Shown here piece by piece: positions 9,249 to 16,846 of a stretch of DNA of 64,000 nucleotides. This stretch comes from Pseudomonas veronii (GTDB taxonomy: Bacteria > Pseudomonadota > Gammaproteobacteria > Pseudomonadales > Pseudomonadaceae). The notes beneath the pieces were generated by a model. It saw only the letters and a program-made list of their open reading frames with translations, did no database searches and had not been told where the DNA came from. Within the stretch, counting starts at the first letter, position 1. Each line of letters starts with the position of its first letter. The position numbers were made by a program, and so were the translations under genes. The stretch covers positions 26,689 to 90,688 of the forward strand of contig NZ_JYLL01000026.1 of assembly GCF_001439695.1 (NCBI RefSeq), in the 5' to 3' direction.

Positions 9249-10660
9249 GTGTGAAAGTCTTTCTGCCGAGCTTGCTGGTCCTGGCGCTGAGCGCCTGTGC
9301 CGTGGGCCCGGACTACACAACCCAGACCCCGGAGGCGGCCAATATCACGGCTGCCGCCGATGCCAAAAAATACGACCACGGGAAATTCGAAGGCATCTGG
9401 TGGCAGCAGTTCGACGACCCGACTCTGAACCAGTTGGTGACCCAGTCGCTGAGCGGTAACCGCGACCTGCGTGTGGCGTTTGCCCGCCTGCGGGCCGCAC
9501 GGGCGATCCGCGATGACGCCAGCAACGACGCGATGCCGACCATCACCAGCCGCGCCAGCAGTGACCTGGCCAAGGGGCAAATCCCTGGTCAGACCACCAA
9601 GCGCGTCAACAGCGAGCGTTATGACCTGGGCCTGGACATGGCCTGGGAGCTGGACCTGTTCGGCCGCATCCAGCGCAACCTGGAAGCCACCGACGCCGAC
9701 CAGCAAGCGGCCGAAGCCGACCTGTACCAGCTGCAAGTCACGCTGATTGCCGAACTGGTGGACGCCTACGGTCAACTGCGCGGCGCGCAACTGCGTGAAC
9801 GCATCGCCCTGGACAACCTGAAGAACCAGCAGGAGTCGCGCACCATCACCGTCAGCCTGCGCGATGCCGGCGTGGGCGACCAACTCGACGTGGAGCGTGC
9901 CGACGCGCGCCTCGCAGCGGTGGAAGCCAGCGTGCCGCAACTGCAGGCCGAACAAGTGCGCGAGCGCAACCGCATCGCCACTCTCCTCGGCCAGCGCCCC
10001 GACAAGCTGAGCGTGGACCTGAGCCCGAAAGACTTGCCGGCGATTGCCAAGGCGCTGCCGATCGGCGATCCAGGGCAACTGCTGCAACGGCGCCCGGACA
10101 TTCTGAGTGCCGAACGCAAACTGGCATCCGCCACCGCGCGCATCGGCGTGGCCAAGGCCGACCTGTTCCCACGGGTCAGCCTCAGCGGCTTCCTCGGCTT
10201 CACCGCCGGGCGCGGTTCGCAGATCGGTTCATCCGCGGCGAATGCCTGGGCCCTTGGCCCGAGCATCACCTGGGCCGCGTTTGACCTGGGCAGCGTGCGT
10301 GCACGCTTGCGCGGCGCCGATGCCGAGGCCGATGGCGCCCTGGCCAACTACGAGCAGCAAGTGTTGCTGGCGTTGGAAGAATCCGAGAACGCCTTCAGCG
10401 ACTACGGCAAGCGTCAGCAACGCCTGGTCTCGCTGATCCGCCAAAGCGAATCCAGCCGCGCCGCCGCCGACCTCGCCGCGATCCGCTACCGCGAAGGTAC
10501 CGTGGACTTCCTCGTGCTGCTCGACGCACAACGCGAACGCCTGGCCGCCGAAGACTCCCAGGCCCAGGCCGAGGTTGATCTGTATCGCGGGATTGTTGCG
10601 ATCTACAAGGCGCTGGGTGGCGGTTGGCAGCCGGATACGGTGGTCGCTACGGCCAAGTGA
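9245..10660 (+). CDS. oprN: Outer-membrane efflux channel lipoprotein OprN
   Basis: The 471-residue product has a lipoprotein signal (LLVLALSAC, Cys then AVGPDY), the usual start of NodT-family channels, followed by two outer-membrane-efflux-protein repeats with long helices (residues about 60-250 and 270-460). The ATG at 9245 overlaps the mexF stop, and the resulting length equals that of OprN (472 in P. aeruginosa). It is the third and last gene of the mexEF-oprN operon and is followed by a double terminator. Confidence 0.94.
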   Translation: MSVKVFLPSLLVLALSACAVGPDYTTQTPEAANITAAADAKKYDHGKFEGIWWQQFDDPTLNQLVTQSLSGNRDLRVAFARLRAARAIRDDASNDAMPTITSRASSDLAKGQIPGQTTKRVNSERYDLGLDMAWELDLFGRIQRNLEATDADQQAAEADLYQLQVTLIAELVDAYGQLRGAQLRERIALDNLKNQQESRTITVSLRDAGVGDQLDVERADARLAAVEASVPQLQAEQVRERNRIATLLGQRPDKLSVDLSPKDLPAIAKALPIGDPGQLLQRRPDILSAERKLASATARIGVAKADLFPRVSLSGFLGFTAGRGSQIGSSAANAWALGPSITWAAFDLGSVRARLRGADAEADGALANYEQQVLLALEESENAFSDYGKRQQRLVSLIRQSESSRAAADLAAIRYREGTVDFLVLLDAQRERLAAEDSQAQAEVDLYRGIVAIYKALGGGWQPDTVVATAK

Positions 10661-10674
10661 TGTAAAGAGCTCCT

Positions 10675-10738
10675 TTGGTTGGTCGCATCCAGCCAATTTT
10701 TAGCCCCGTGGTCCGTTTGGTCATGGGGCTTTTTTTTG
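10675..10738 (+). terminator. Tandem terminators after oprN
   Basis: Two hairpins follow oprN. The first is TTGGTTGG / CCAGCCAA with a six-base loop and a T run. The second is AGCCCCGTG / CATGGGGCT (10702-10730), one mismatch, followed by eight T. Copies and decayed copies of this pair recur at about 12380-12446, 13288-13312, 14975-15036 and 15628-15665, delimiting modules of the adjacent island. Confidence 0.85.
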
Positions 10739-10747
10739 TGTCGCTGA

Positions 10748-11137
10748 TCAGCGTGTTAGCCATTTATAAAATATGTTGGATATGGCAGACGTCATAAAAA
10801 GTACTTCCCCAAGGATCTTTCCCTGAAGCAAGCGCTTGAGACCGCGAGGAAAATCCTGAACTTGCTGCCGATCCACAGTACCGCGCTTTATGTTCCACCA
10901 CGGCATAACAACCGCTGAGGTGACGGCACACAGCCGAATCATTCTTCCTCGTATCGAATCGCCCCAGAACTGTTTGTTAGAAGTGACAAGGCTGCATTTA
11001 TTTAAACGATCCTCCATTTCATCCAATCGTCGATACATCAGGAAAATGCCGACTACATTGATGCTAAGGACTACAAACAGAACGCTCACACTAAACCAGA
11101 ACTTAAGAGGAAGATTGAGCCAGTAGTCAATATTCAT
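10748..11137 (-). CDS. Putative immunity protein, small membrane protein (copy 0)
   Basis: The 129-residue protein has a hydrophobic N-terminal segment (FWFSVSVLFVVLSINVVGIF), a charged loop (YRRLDEMEDRLNKCSL), the family motif FWG-x-S-x-RGRM, a second hydrophobic stretch and a conserved D-x-QQVQ-x-FPR-x-L block. It is paralogous to the products at 12485, 12865 and 13355 but is the most diverged. Its ATG lies inside the last codons of the toxin-like gene upstream (11-nt overlap, TATGAATATTGA), the usual coupling of toxin and immunity genes. I infer immunity from layout only; no family name was recognised. Confidence 0.65.
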   Translation of the reverse strand: MNIDYWLNLPLKFWFSVSVLFVVLSINVVGIFLMYRRLDEMEDRLNKCSLVTSNKQFWGDSIRGRMIRLCAVTSAVVMPWWNIKRGTVDRQQVQDFPRGLKRLLQGKILGEVLFMTSAISNIFYKWLTR

Positions 11138-12074
11138 AAATTTTCTCCCCTGCGTACTCACCCAACTCGCTTCCAAGACTGCCCCCAACCGCGCCCAAGG
11201 TCCCACCTGCGATTAACAGGCAACTCAATGATCCCGGCCCAGTTGTAGGGGGTAGTACGGTGAAACATAAAGCTGCCGCCATAGACCCACCTGCCATCCC
11301 CCCCAGAACCCCTCCTCCTAGCTTGCTCACTTCCACATATTTCGCCTGCCTGCACTGCTCCTCCCTCCCCGTGGAACAGGCTTCCTTGATCTCCAGCCCA
11401 GTGGACGCAGCGCTCAAAGCAATCCCCAACGGCGTCCCTGCCTTGAGCACTTTCGCCACCCTGGAAATCCGCGCAATCCTCTCGGCATACCGGCTGATCT
11501 CTCCAGTATGCAAATAACTCTTGGTGGAAATACCGAGCATTTTCTTGATCGAGCCTTCATTACGCAAACCCGTGCCGTAACGGGCGAACCCGCGCAGTTG
11601 TGCCTCCAGTTTGGCGAACAGCGTTTGGCGACGCGCCAAAAACTCCTCCCGCGCAGCGCCACCGCCTCAGCGCAACGCCTGTTTATGCAGGGCATCGATT
11701 TCTTCCAGGGTTTTGACGATCGCCTTCAAGTGGTGATTCCACGCATCTCCCGCCGTGCCGATACCGAGCGACGTGTAGCCGAGCAGTTTCTGCAACAAAT
11801 CGTAGTTTTGCAGGGCAAAGGCGTCGCCCCCTTCGGCCATCACGCTATGGCGGATACGCCAGGCGGATTGCATCAGCAGATGCTCTTCCGGCTTGCACAA
11901 CGCCGTGGAGTCATCACCGATGATGACCAACTGCCCCGGCAGCACCACAACGTTCCGGATATGGGTATTGAGCCTGTCGAACTTGGCTTCGGCGTGCTGG
12001 CTCAAGCGCAATCTTGCCTTGAGTTCAACTGAGGTTTGTTGCCAATCATTGATAAACGCGTAGGGCTGAGACAT
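11127..12074 (-). pseudogene. Toxin-like gene, copy 1, interrupted by an in-frame stop
   Basis: This frame has the same length as the intact copy at 13722-14669 and is nearly identical to it for the first 240 or so residues. A TGA at 11667-11669 replaces CGA (Arg), a single C-to-T change on the coding strand. It splits the product into an N-terminal part (about 135 residues from the chosen start) and an open 3' part (11127-11666) that could restart internally. The last 75 residues are Gly-rich and hydrophobic and differ strongly from copy 2. An upstream ATG at 12140 is an alternative start; the one at 12074 has AGAGG. The gene is probably inactive, but its immunity partner remains. Confidence 0.75.
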
Positions 12075-12206
12075 TAAAAACCTCTCAGCAGCAGTGGGCG
12101 AAGGGAACCGGTTGATGTGAGCCTGTTGCTTGCCATGCATGCATTCCTGATTGAATGAAGATGGCGTCGTAATCTAATTAACGGCTCAAGCGTTGTCGCG
12201 GATTTA
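11353..12206. repeat. Near-identical block, copy 1 (with 13948-14801)
   Basis: This 854-bp block matches 13948-14801 at a constant offset of 2595 bp, with about 15 differences by hand count. It covers the toxin-like gene's 5' three quarters and about 65 bp of upstream DNA. Similarity drops abruptly on both sides, inside the coding region at 11353 and upstream at 12206. Confidence 0.9.
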
Positions 12207-12484
12207 CCAGATAAATTCGCGCATCGTCGATCAACTTGGGAAATGGACTTCCCCTCGCCTACCAATAGCTGTCAGACACTTCCTAATAGCTATTCCAATG
12301 GAATATTTTCGTTAACCAATATGACTGCGGCAACGCAAATGACGCGAAACGTCACTAGTACCAGACAATGTAAAGAGTCTCTTTGGTTGGTCGCATCCAG
12401 CCAGTTTTTTACCCCGTACTCCATTCGATCACGGGGATTTTTTGGCTCAACAACTTAAGAAAAATATTCCTACTGAATACTATT
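12075..12484. other. Intergenic region: toxin promoter plus oprN-type terminator copy
   Basis: The first 130 bp repeat the upstream DNA of toxin copy 2, and the next 150 bp resemble 14810-14960 more loosely. It ends in a copy of the oprN terminator module: the TTGGTTGGTCGCATCCAGCC hairpin at about 12383-12404 and CCCCGT/ACGGGG with a T run (12412-12443). No credible gene is seen. Confidence 0.6.
12412..12443 (+). terminator. oprN-type terminator copy B
   Basis: CCCCGT (12412-12417) pairs with ACGGGG (12431-12436), followed by ATTTTTT. It is preceded by the same TTGGTTGG/CCAGCCA hairpin found after oprN. No plus-strand gene ends here, so it is best read as a duplicated copy of the oprN terminator. 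Confidence 0.6.
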
Positions 12485-12865
12485 TCATTTACGCAGCCAA
12501 AAAACGACGCCGCACATAAAGACAACGACGATGACGAAATAGATACCACGAAACAAGTTTTTCAGGCTGCGAGGAAACTCCTGGACTTGCTGCCAGTCAA
12601 TGACACCGCGCTTCAGATTCCATGTTGGCAGTAATACGGCTACTGCAACCGCAGATAACCGCATCATTCTTCCTCGCGGCGAGTTGCCCCAAAACTTAGA
12701 GTGGAAGGTAAGGAGACTGCATTTGTTCAAAAGGCGCTCCATGTAGTCGAGACGTCGGTAGGCCAGAAAAACGCCTATTAGTACAACGATATTGATAGAG
12801 AGTATTAACGCCACCAGAAACCAAAACATAACGCGAGAATTTAAGAAATAGTCAATACCTAACAC
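12485..12865 (-). CDS. Putative orphan immunity protein (copy 1)
   Basis: The protein of about 126-131 residues shares with its neighbours the YRRLDYMERLLNKCSL loop, the FWGNSPRGRMMRLSA motif, the RGVIDWQQVQEFPR block and hydrophobic N- and C-terminal segments. It has no toxin gene in front; its start overlaps the end of the next immunity copy. The paralogous start position carries GTG (12865), while an ATG at 12880 would add five residues inside the upstream gene. Orphan immunity genes commonly accumulate at polymorphic toxin loci and protect against kin toxins. Function is inferred from context only. Confidence 0.65.
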   Translation of the reverse strand: MLGIDYFLNSRVMFWFLVALILSINIVVLIGVFLAYRRLDYMERLLNKCSLLTFHSKFWGNSPRGRMMRLSAVAVAVLLPTWNLKRGVIDWQQVQEFPRSLKNLFRGIYFVIVVVFMCGVVFWLRK

Positions 12866-13242
12866 TATTTGCAAAGCCAAAAATAGGTACCAAAGGCAAA
12901 GAAAACCACACCAACGAAGAGCATTCCCCTGAACAGGTTTTTAAGGCCACGAGGAAATTCCTGAACTTGCTGCCAGTCAATAACGCCGCGCTTCAAATTC
13001 CTCTTTGGCTGTAGTACTGCCACTGTAATTGCAGACAACCGCATCATTCTTCCTCGCGCGGAGTTTCCCCAAAACCGGGAGTGAAATACGACGAGACTGC
13101 ATTTATTCAAAAGCCGCTCCATGTATTCCAGCCGTCGATAGGCCAGGAAAACACCTATTAGTACGACAACGACGACCGAAACACACAAGGCTAATTCAAT
13201 CCAAAAAAAGATGAGAGGATTTAGAAAGTTGTCAATACTCAT
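12865..13242 (-). CDS. Putative orphan immunity protein (copy 2), behind a toxin tail remnant
   Basis: This 125-residue small membrane protein has the family motifs YRRLEYMERLLNKCSL, FWGNSARGRMMRL and RGVIDWQQVQEFPRGLKNL. Its ATG at 13242 sits inside a remnant of a toxin C-terminus (13232-13290) with the same overlap geometry as the complete pairs. This shows it once followed a full toxin gene now deleted. Two or three transmembrane helices are likely. Confidence 0.68.
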   Translation of the reverse strand: MSIDNFLNPLIFFWIELALCVSVVVVVLIGVFLAYRRLEYMERLLNKCSLVVFHSRFWGNSARGRMMRLSAITVAVLQPKRNLKRGVIDWQQVQEFPRGLKNLFRGMLFVGVVFFAFGTYFWLCK

Positions 13243-13290
13243 AGAGTTTTTCACCCACCATTTCCCCACCTCTGCTGCCAATCCCCGCCG
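13232..13290 (-). pseudogene. Remnant C-terminus of a third toxin-like gene
   Basis: Read on the minus strand, this stretch encodes AAGIGSRGGEMVGEKLYEY and a stop. It aligns with the end of toxin copy 2 (GSRGGELVGEKIYEY-stop) and overlaps the start of immunity copy 2 exactly as in the complete pairs. Everything upstream is replaced by a truncated oprN-type terminator (CGATCACGGGGCTTTTT at about 13298-13314). Confidence 0.75.
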
Positions 13291-13354
13291 CCCATTCGAT
13301 CACGGGGCTTTTTGGCTCGGCAACTTAAGAAAAATATTCCTACTAAACACTATT

Positions 13355-13732
13355 TCATTTAGGCAGCCAAAAAACGATGCCGTACATAAAGACAACGACG
13401 ATGACGAAATAGATACCACGGAACAAGTTTTTCAGGCAGCGAGGAAATTCCTGGACTTGCTGCCAGTCAATGACACCACGTTTTAAGTTCCGCTTTGGCA
13501 GCAATACTGCTACTGCGACCGCGCCGAATCGCATCATTCTCCCTCGCGGTGAGTTGCCCCAAAACTGGGCGTGAAACACAACGAAACTGCATTTATTCAG
13601 AAGGCGCTCCATGTATTCCAAACGCCGATAGGCCAGAAAAACATAGATCAGCAAGGCAACGCCGAGTGAAATACACAACGCTATTTCAAACCAGAAAATG
13701 ATATGAGAACTTAGGAAATCGTTAATATTCAT
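13355..13732 (-). CDS. Putative immunity protein (copy 3), partner of intact toxin copy
   Basis: The 125-residue protein has N-terminal hydrophobic segments (FWFEIALCISLGVALLIYVFL), the shared YRRLEYMERLLNKCS, FWGNSPRGRMMRF and RGVIDWQQVQEFPR motifs, and a hydrophobic C-terminal stretch (YFVIVVVFMYGIVFWL). The ATG at 13732 lies within the last four codons of the intact toxin-like gene (11-nt overlap), so the two are translationally coupled. Position and membrane location suit neutralisation of a membrane-acting toxin. That role is inferred. Confidence 0.7.
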   Translation of the reverse strand: MNINDFLSSHIIFWFEIALCISLGVALLIYVFLAYRRLEYMERLLNKCSFVVFHAQFWGNSPRGRMMRFGAVAVAVLLPKRNLKRGVIDWQQVQEFPRCLKNLFRGIYFVIVVVFMYGIVFWLPK

Positions 13733-14669
13733 AGATCTTTTCACCCACTAATTCCCCACCCCTACTGCCAAGCGCGCCTCCTGCGACGCCGCCCACCGCG
13801 CCACCGATTAATAGACAAGCCAGCGAACCTGGACCCGTTGTTGGTACCAGTACGGCAAGACACAAACTCGATCCAATCAACCCTCCGGCAGCGCCTAATG
13901 AAACGCCTCCTGCCAGCTTCCCCACCTCCACATACTTAGCCTTCGTACACTGCTCTTCCCTCCCCGTGGAACAGGCTTCCTTGATCTCCAGCCCAGTGGA
14001 CGCAGCGCTCAAAGCAATCCCCAACGGCGTCCCTGCCTTGAGCACTTTCGCCACCCTGGAAATCCGCGCAATCCTCTCGGCATATCGACTGATCTCCCCG
14101 GTATGCAAATAACTCTTGGTGGAAATACCGAGCATTTTCTTGATCGAGCCTTCATTACGCAAACCCGTGCCGTAACGGGCGAACCCGCGCAGTTGTGCCT
14201 CCAGTTTGGCGAACAGCGTTTGGCGACGCGCCAAAAACTCCTCCCGCGCTGCGCCACCGCCTCGGCGCAACGCCTGTTTATGCAGGGCATCGATTTCTTC
14301 CAGGGTTTTGACGATCGCCTTCAAGTGGCGATTCCAAGCATCCCCCGCCGTGCCGATACCGAGCGACGTGTAGCCGAGCAGTTTCTGCAACAAATCGTAG
14401 TTTTGCAGGGCAAAGGCGTCGCCCCCTTCGGCCATCACGCTATGGCGGATACGCCAGGCGGATTGCATCAGCAGATGCTCTTCCGGCTTGCACAACGCCG
14501 TGGAGTCATCACCGATGATGACCAACTGCCCCGGCAGCACCACAACGTTTCGAATATGGGTATTGAGCCTGTCGAACTTGGCTTCGGCGTGCTGGCTCAA
14601 GCGCAATCTTGCCTTGAGTTCAACTGAGGTTTGTTGCCAATCATTGATAAACGCGTAGGGCTGAGACAT
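13722..14669 (-). CDS. Putative membrane-active (glycine-rich) toxin, intact copy 2
   Basis: The product has 315 residues from the ATG at 14669 (337 from an alternative at 14735). The N-terminal two thirds are helical and charged, with LPGQLVIIGDDSTALC and many Arg/Lys/Glu. The last 75 residues are Gly/Ala-rich and hydrophobic with zipper-like spacing (GGVSLGAAGGLIGSS, GGAVGGVAGGALGSRGG) and two Cys pairs. Gly-zipper tails occur in pore-forming type VI effectors such as Tse4, and the downstream overlapping membrane protein fits an immunity partner. No secretion signal or PAAR/VgrG is visible, so the delivery route is unknown. Confidence 0.6.
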   Translation of the reverse strand: MSQPYAFINDWQQTSVELKARLRLSQHAEAKFDRLNTHIRNVVVLPGQLVIIGDDSTALCKPEEHLLMQSAWRIRHSVMAEGGDAFALQNYDLLQKLLGYTSLGIGTAGDAWNRHLKAIVKTLEEIDALHKQALRRGGGAAREEFLARRQTLFAKLEAQLRGFARYGTGLRNEGSIKKMLGISTKSYLHTGEISRYAERIARISRVAKVLKAGTPLGIALSAASTGLEIKEACSTGREEQCTKAKYVEVGKLAGGVSLGAAGGLIGSSLCLAVLVPTTGPGSLACLLIGGAVGGVAGGALGSRGGELVGEKIYEY

Positions 14670-14801
14670 TAAAAAACTCTCAGCCGCAGTGGGCGAAGGG
14701 AACCGGTTGATGTGAGCCTGTTGCTTGCCATGCATGCATTCCTGATTGAATGAAGATGGCGTCGTAATCTAATTAACGGCTCAAGCGCTGTCGCGGATTT
14801 A
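13948..14801. repeat. Near-identical block, copy 2 (with 11353-12206)
   Basis: See the partner block at 11353-12206. The repeat spans the common N-terminal toxin coding region and its immediate upstream DNA. It ends where the coding sequence for the divergent glycine-rich tail begins. Confidence 0.9.
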
Positions 14802-15099
14802 GCCGGTGGATTTGCACGCGGTAGATCAATTTTGGAAATAGACTACCCCTCGCAAGCTAATCGCTGTCAGACACTTCCTCGCATCTATTCCAACAGACTG
14901 TTTTCGTTAAATAACATGACCACAGTAATGCAACGGGCACGAAGGCCATCAGCGCCTTCTGATGTAAAAATCTCCTTGGATTGGTCGCATCCAGCCAATT
15001 CTTTGCCCCACGGCCCATTCGGTCACGGCACTTTTTTAAAGTAGGTACAAGAGTGGCCCGATATAAAAGTGTACGTTTCGACTAATGGAGGATTTCACT
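14670..15099. other. Intergenic region: toxin promoter and decayed oprN-type terminator
   Basis: It holds the repeated upstream DNA of toxin copy 2, a stretch loosely similar to 12206-12367, and then a decayed terminator module (TTGGATTGGTCGCATCCAGCC at about 14977, CCCCACGG/CACGGCAC and a T6 run at 15031-15036). The ribosome-binding site TGGAGG (15086-15091) for the next gene closes the region. Confidence 0.55.
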
Positions 15100-15625
15100 A
15101 TGGCCGTTTTATTGACTGCGGAACAAATGAGGTACACCAAAGCGTCTAACCCGTTCCAGATAAAGAACCCGAAACAGGTTATCAATACATTCACGATAAC
15201 GGAAGAATCAAAAGCTTCGGACACGTTGAAGCTTCGAAAACAAGAGTCGATTGATGATCTGAAAGCATTTTTGAAAGACTACGACATGACATCGATCACC
15301 ACCAACGAACTAAAAAAGTCGGCAGACGGTTTTATGAAAACGACGTAATTGATGGCGAGGCGTTTCATATGTTCATATCTGGTCTGGGTGCTTTTGATGC
15401 CAACGGCCAGCAAGCTGAAACAGACGTAAAATACAAGGCAATCGCCTTATTTAACGAAAGCTGGACGATTGCCTTTCGTTTCTTGAAAGCCATCCCAACG
15501 TGAAGCGGTCACAAGGCATCCCCGAATATGTTCAAGGCATGTTCGCTGCCAATCATGCAATCAATGCACGGGCATTTTTTGTTAATTCTTCCCGCAGTGA
15601 TCTCTCGATAGAGGAGCGTGCCTGA
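15100..15625 (+). pseudogene. Hypothetical gene broken by two single-base frameshifts
   Basis: An ATG at 15100 with a strong TGGAGG site opens an 82-residue frame that stops at 15348. In the -1 frame the text continues sensibly (NDVIDGEAFHMFISGLGAF, then YKAIALFNESW) until about 15450. It then shifts -1 again to CLSFLESHPNVKRSQGIPEY and ends in IEERA-stop at 15623-15625. Both shifts fit one-base losses, the first in the T4 run of GGTTTTATG. Joined, the product would have about 175 residues. I do not recognise the family. It lies next to the toxin island on the opposite strand and is AT-richer than its surroundings. Confidence 0.65.
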
Positions 15626-15656
15626 GTTTGGCTCTTTATCCCGTACACCCACTCCA

Positions 15657-16679
15657 TCACAGGCGATTTGTCTCGTTCAAAATCAAACTACGATAATGCC
15701 CCGGATTCGACCCGACCCATTTACGAAACGCCTTGTAGAACGAACTGGCATCGGCAAATCCCAATCGCGTGGCAATTTCGGCAAAGCTGATCTGCGGTTC
15801 GGCCAGCCAGACAATCGCCAACTCTTTGCGCACGCTGTCCTTGAGCCCCTGATACGTTTGCCCCTCTTCCGCCAAGCGGCGGCGCAGGGTCGAGGCGGAG
15901 ATGCACAGGTTGGCGGCCAGGCCGTCGGTTTCCGGCCAGATGTCGGGCGGCATCTGGCGCAGGTCGTGCTTGATGCGCGTGGCCAGGCTGTCGGGGTCGC
16001 GGTATTTGACCAGGATATTGGCCGGTGCGTGGCCAAGGAAACGCTTGAGTTCTTCGGCGCTGCGCTTGATCGGTAGGTCGAGGCAATCGGCGGAGAAGAT
16101 CATGCGCGTGCGCGGTCGGTCGAAACGCAGGTTGTCGGAGAACATCACCCGGTAATCGTCACAAAAATCCGGTTGTGGGCAGCGCAGTTCAATGGCCAGG
16201 ATCGGTATACGCCGCCCCGCGAGCCAACAGGCGACGCCGTGGACGATCATCCAATAAGTGAAATAGCTGAACGCCCGGCGCGGCTCAGGCTCGGTTTCGA
16301 GCAGCACGATTTCCGCCAGGCTTTGCTGGCGCACCAGTTGGGCAGGCAAATGCTCGAACATCAATGACAGGAACGCCAAGCCGGTTTCCAGCCCGGCCGC
16401 CACCGTCGGTTGAGCCATGGCCACGCGGCACAGAAACGCCAGGCTGCCGGACTTGAGCGGGCGCGGGTCCATGCCAAAAAACTCATCGTCCAGGCGCCGC
16501 GCCAACAGGCGCCACAACCGAGCGTAGGTCGTGGCCGAGACACGTGCACCAGGCTGCAACAGCAGCTCGGGAGCAATGCCCGCCTTGCTCAAGGCCTCAA
16601 CGCTCGCTGCTCCCGACGCGCAGCTCTGCAACAGGGCTTCGCGCACAAGATGGATGGAGATGGTGTCTTTTTCCGACAT
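15657..16679 (-). CDS. AraC-family transcriptional regulator (arabinose-binding-like N-terminal domain)
   Basis: The 340-residue protein has an N-terminal ligand domain of the type found in OruR/ArgR-like AraC regulators (residues about 15-200) and a C-terminal double HTH. The first helix pair is LCISASTLRRRLAEEGQTYQGLKDSVR, the second ISFAEIATRLGFADASSFYKAFRKWVGSNPGHYR. ATG 16679 was chosen over a GTG 24 bp upstream; neither has a clear ribosome site. No divergent partner is adjacent except the efe operon, whose regulation looks Fur-based, so its target is unknown. Confidence 0.85.
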   Translation of the reverse strand: MSEKDTISIHLVREALLQSCASGAASVEALSKAGIAPELLLQPGARVSATTYARLWRLLARRLDDEFFGMDPRPLKSGSLAFLCRVAMAQPTVAAGLETGLAFLSLMFEHLPAQLVRQQSLAEIVLLETEPEPRRAFSYFTYWMIVHGVACWLAGRRIPILAIELRCPQPDFCDDYRVMFSDNLRFDRPRTRMIFSADCLDLPIKRSAEELKRFLGHAPANILVKYRDPDSLATRIKHDLRQMPPDIWPETDGLAANLCISASTLRRRLAEEGQTYQGLKDSVRKELAIVWLAEPQISFAEIATRLGFADASSFYKAFRKWVGSNPGHYRSLILNETNRL

Positions 16680-16787
16680 GGGTGTGGGGCAATCCAACGG
16701 CACAAAAGGTGGGGTGCATCATAAGGGCGCTTGAGCTTTGCCACCACCGTTCAGCCGCCGTTCAGTAAAGGTCAATGTTTCTTGTTT

Positions 16788-16806
16788 GGCAATGAGTATC
16801 ATTATG
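16788..16806. promoter_or_regulatory. Fur box upstream of efeU
   Basis: GGCAATGAGTATCATTATG matches the 19-bp Fur consensus at 14 of 19 positions by hand alignment, including the intact ATCATTAT right half. It lies 41 bp before the efeU start, where it could overlap the promoter. This predicts iron-repressed expression of efeUOBM. Confidence 0.7.
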
Positions 16807-16846
16807 TTACAACTTGGCTTCCTATCCAGTTTCCCTGCGGTGTCGA

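Noticed and set aside
4833..9320. A 1495-codon open frame on the strand opposite mexE-mexF.
   Set aside because: It is a shadow of GC-rich codon bias in the confirmed efflux genes: His/Gln/Val/Gly-rich with no domain and no ribosome-binding site.
11667..11669. TGA as selenocysteine or readthrough codon in toxin copy 1.
   Set aside because: The paralogue has CGA (Arg) at this place and no SECIS-like hairpin was seen; a point mutation is simpler.
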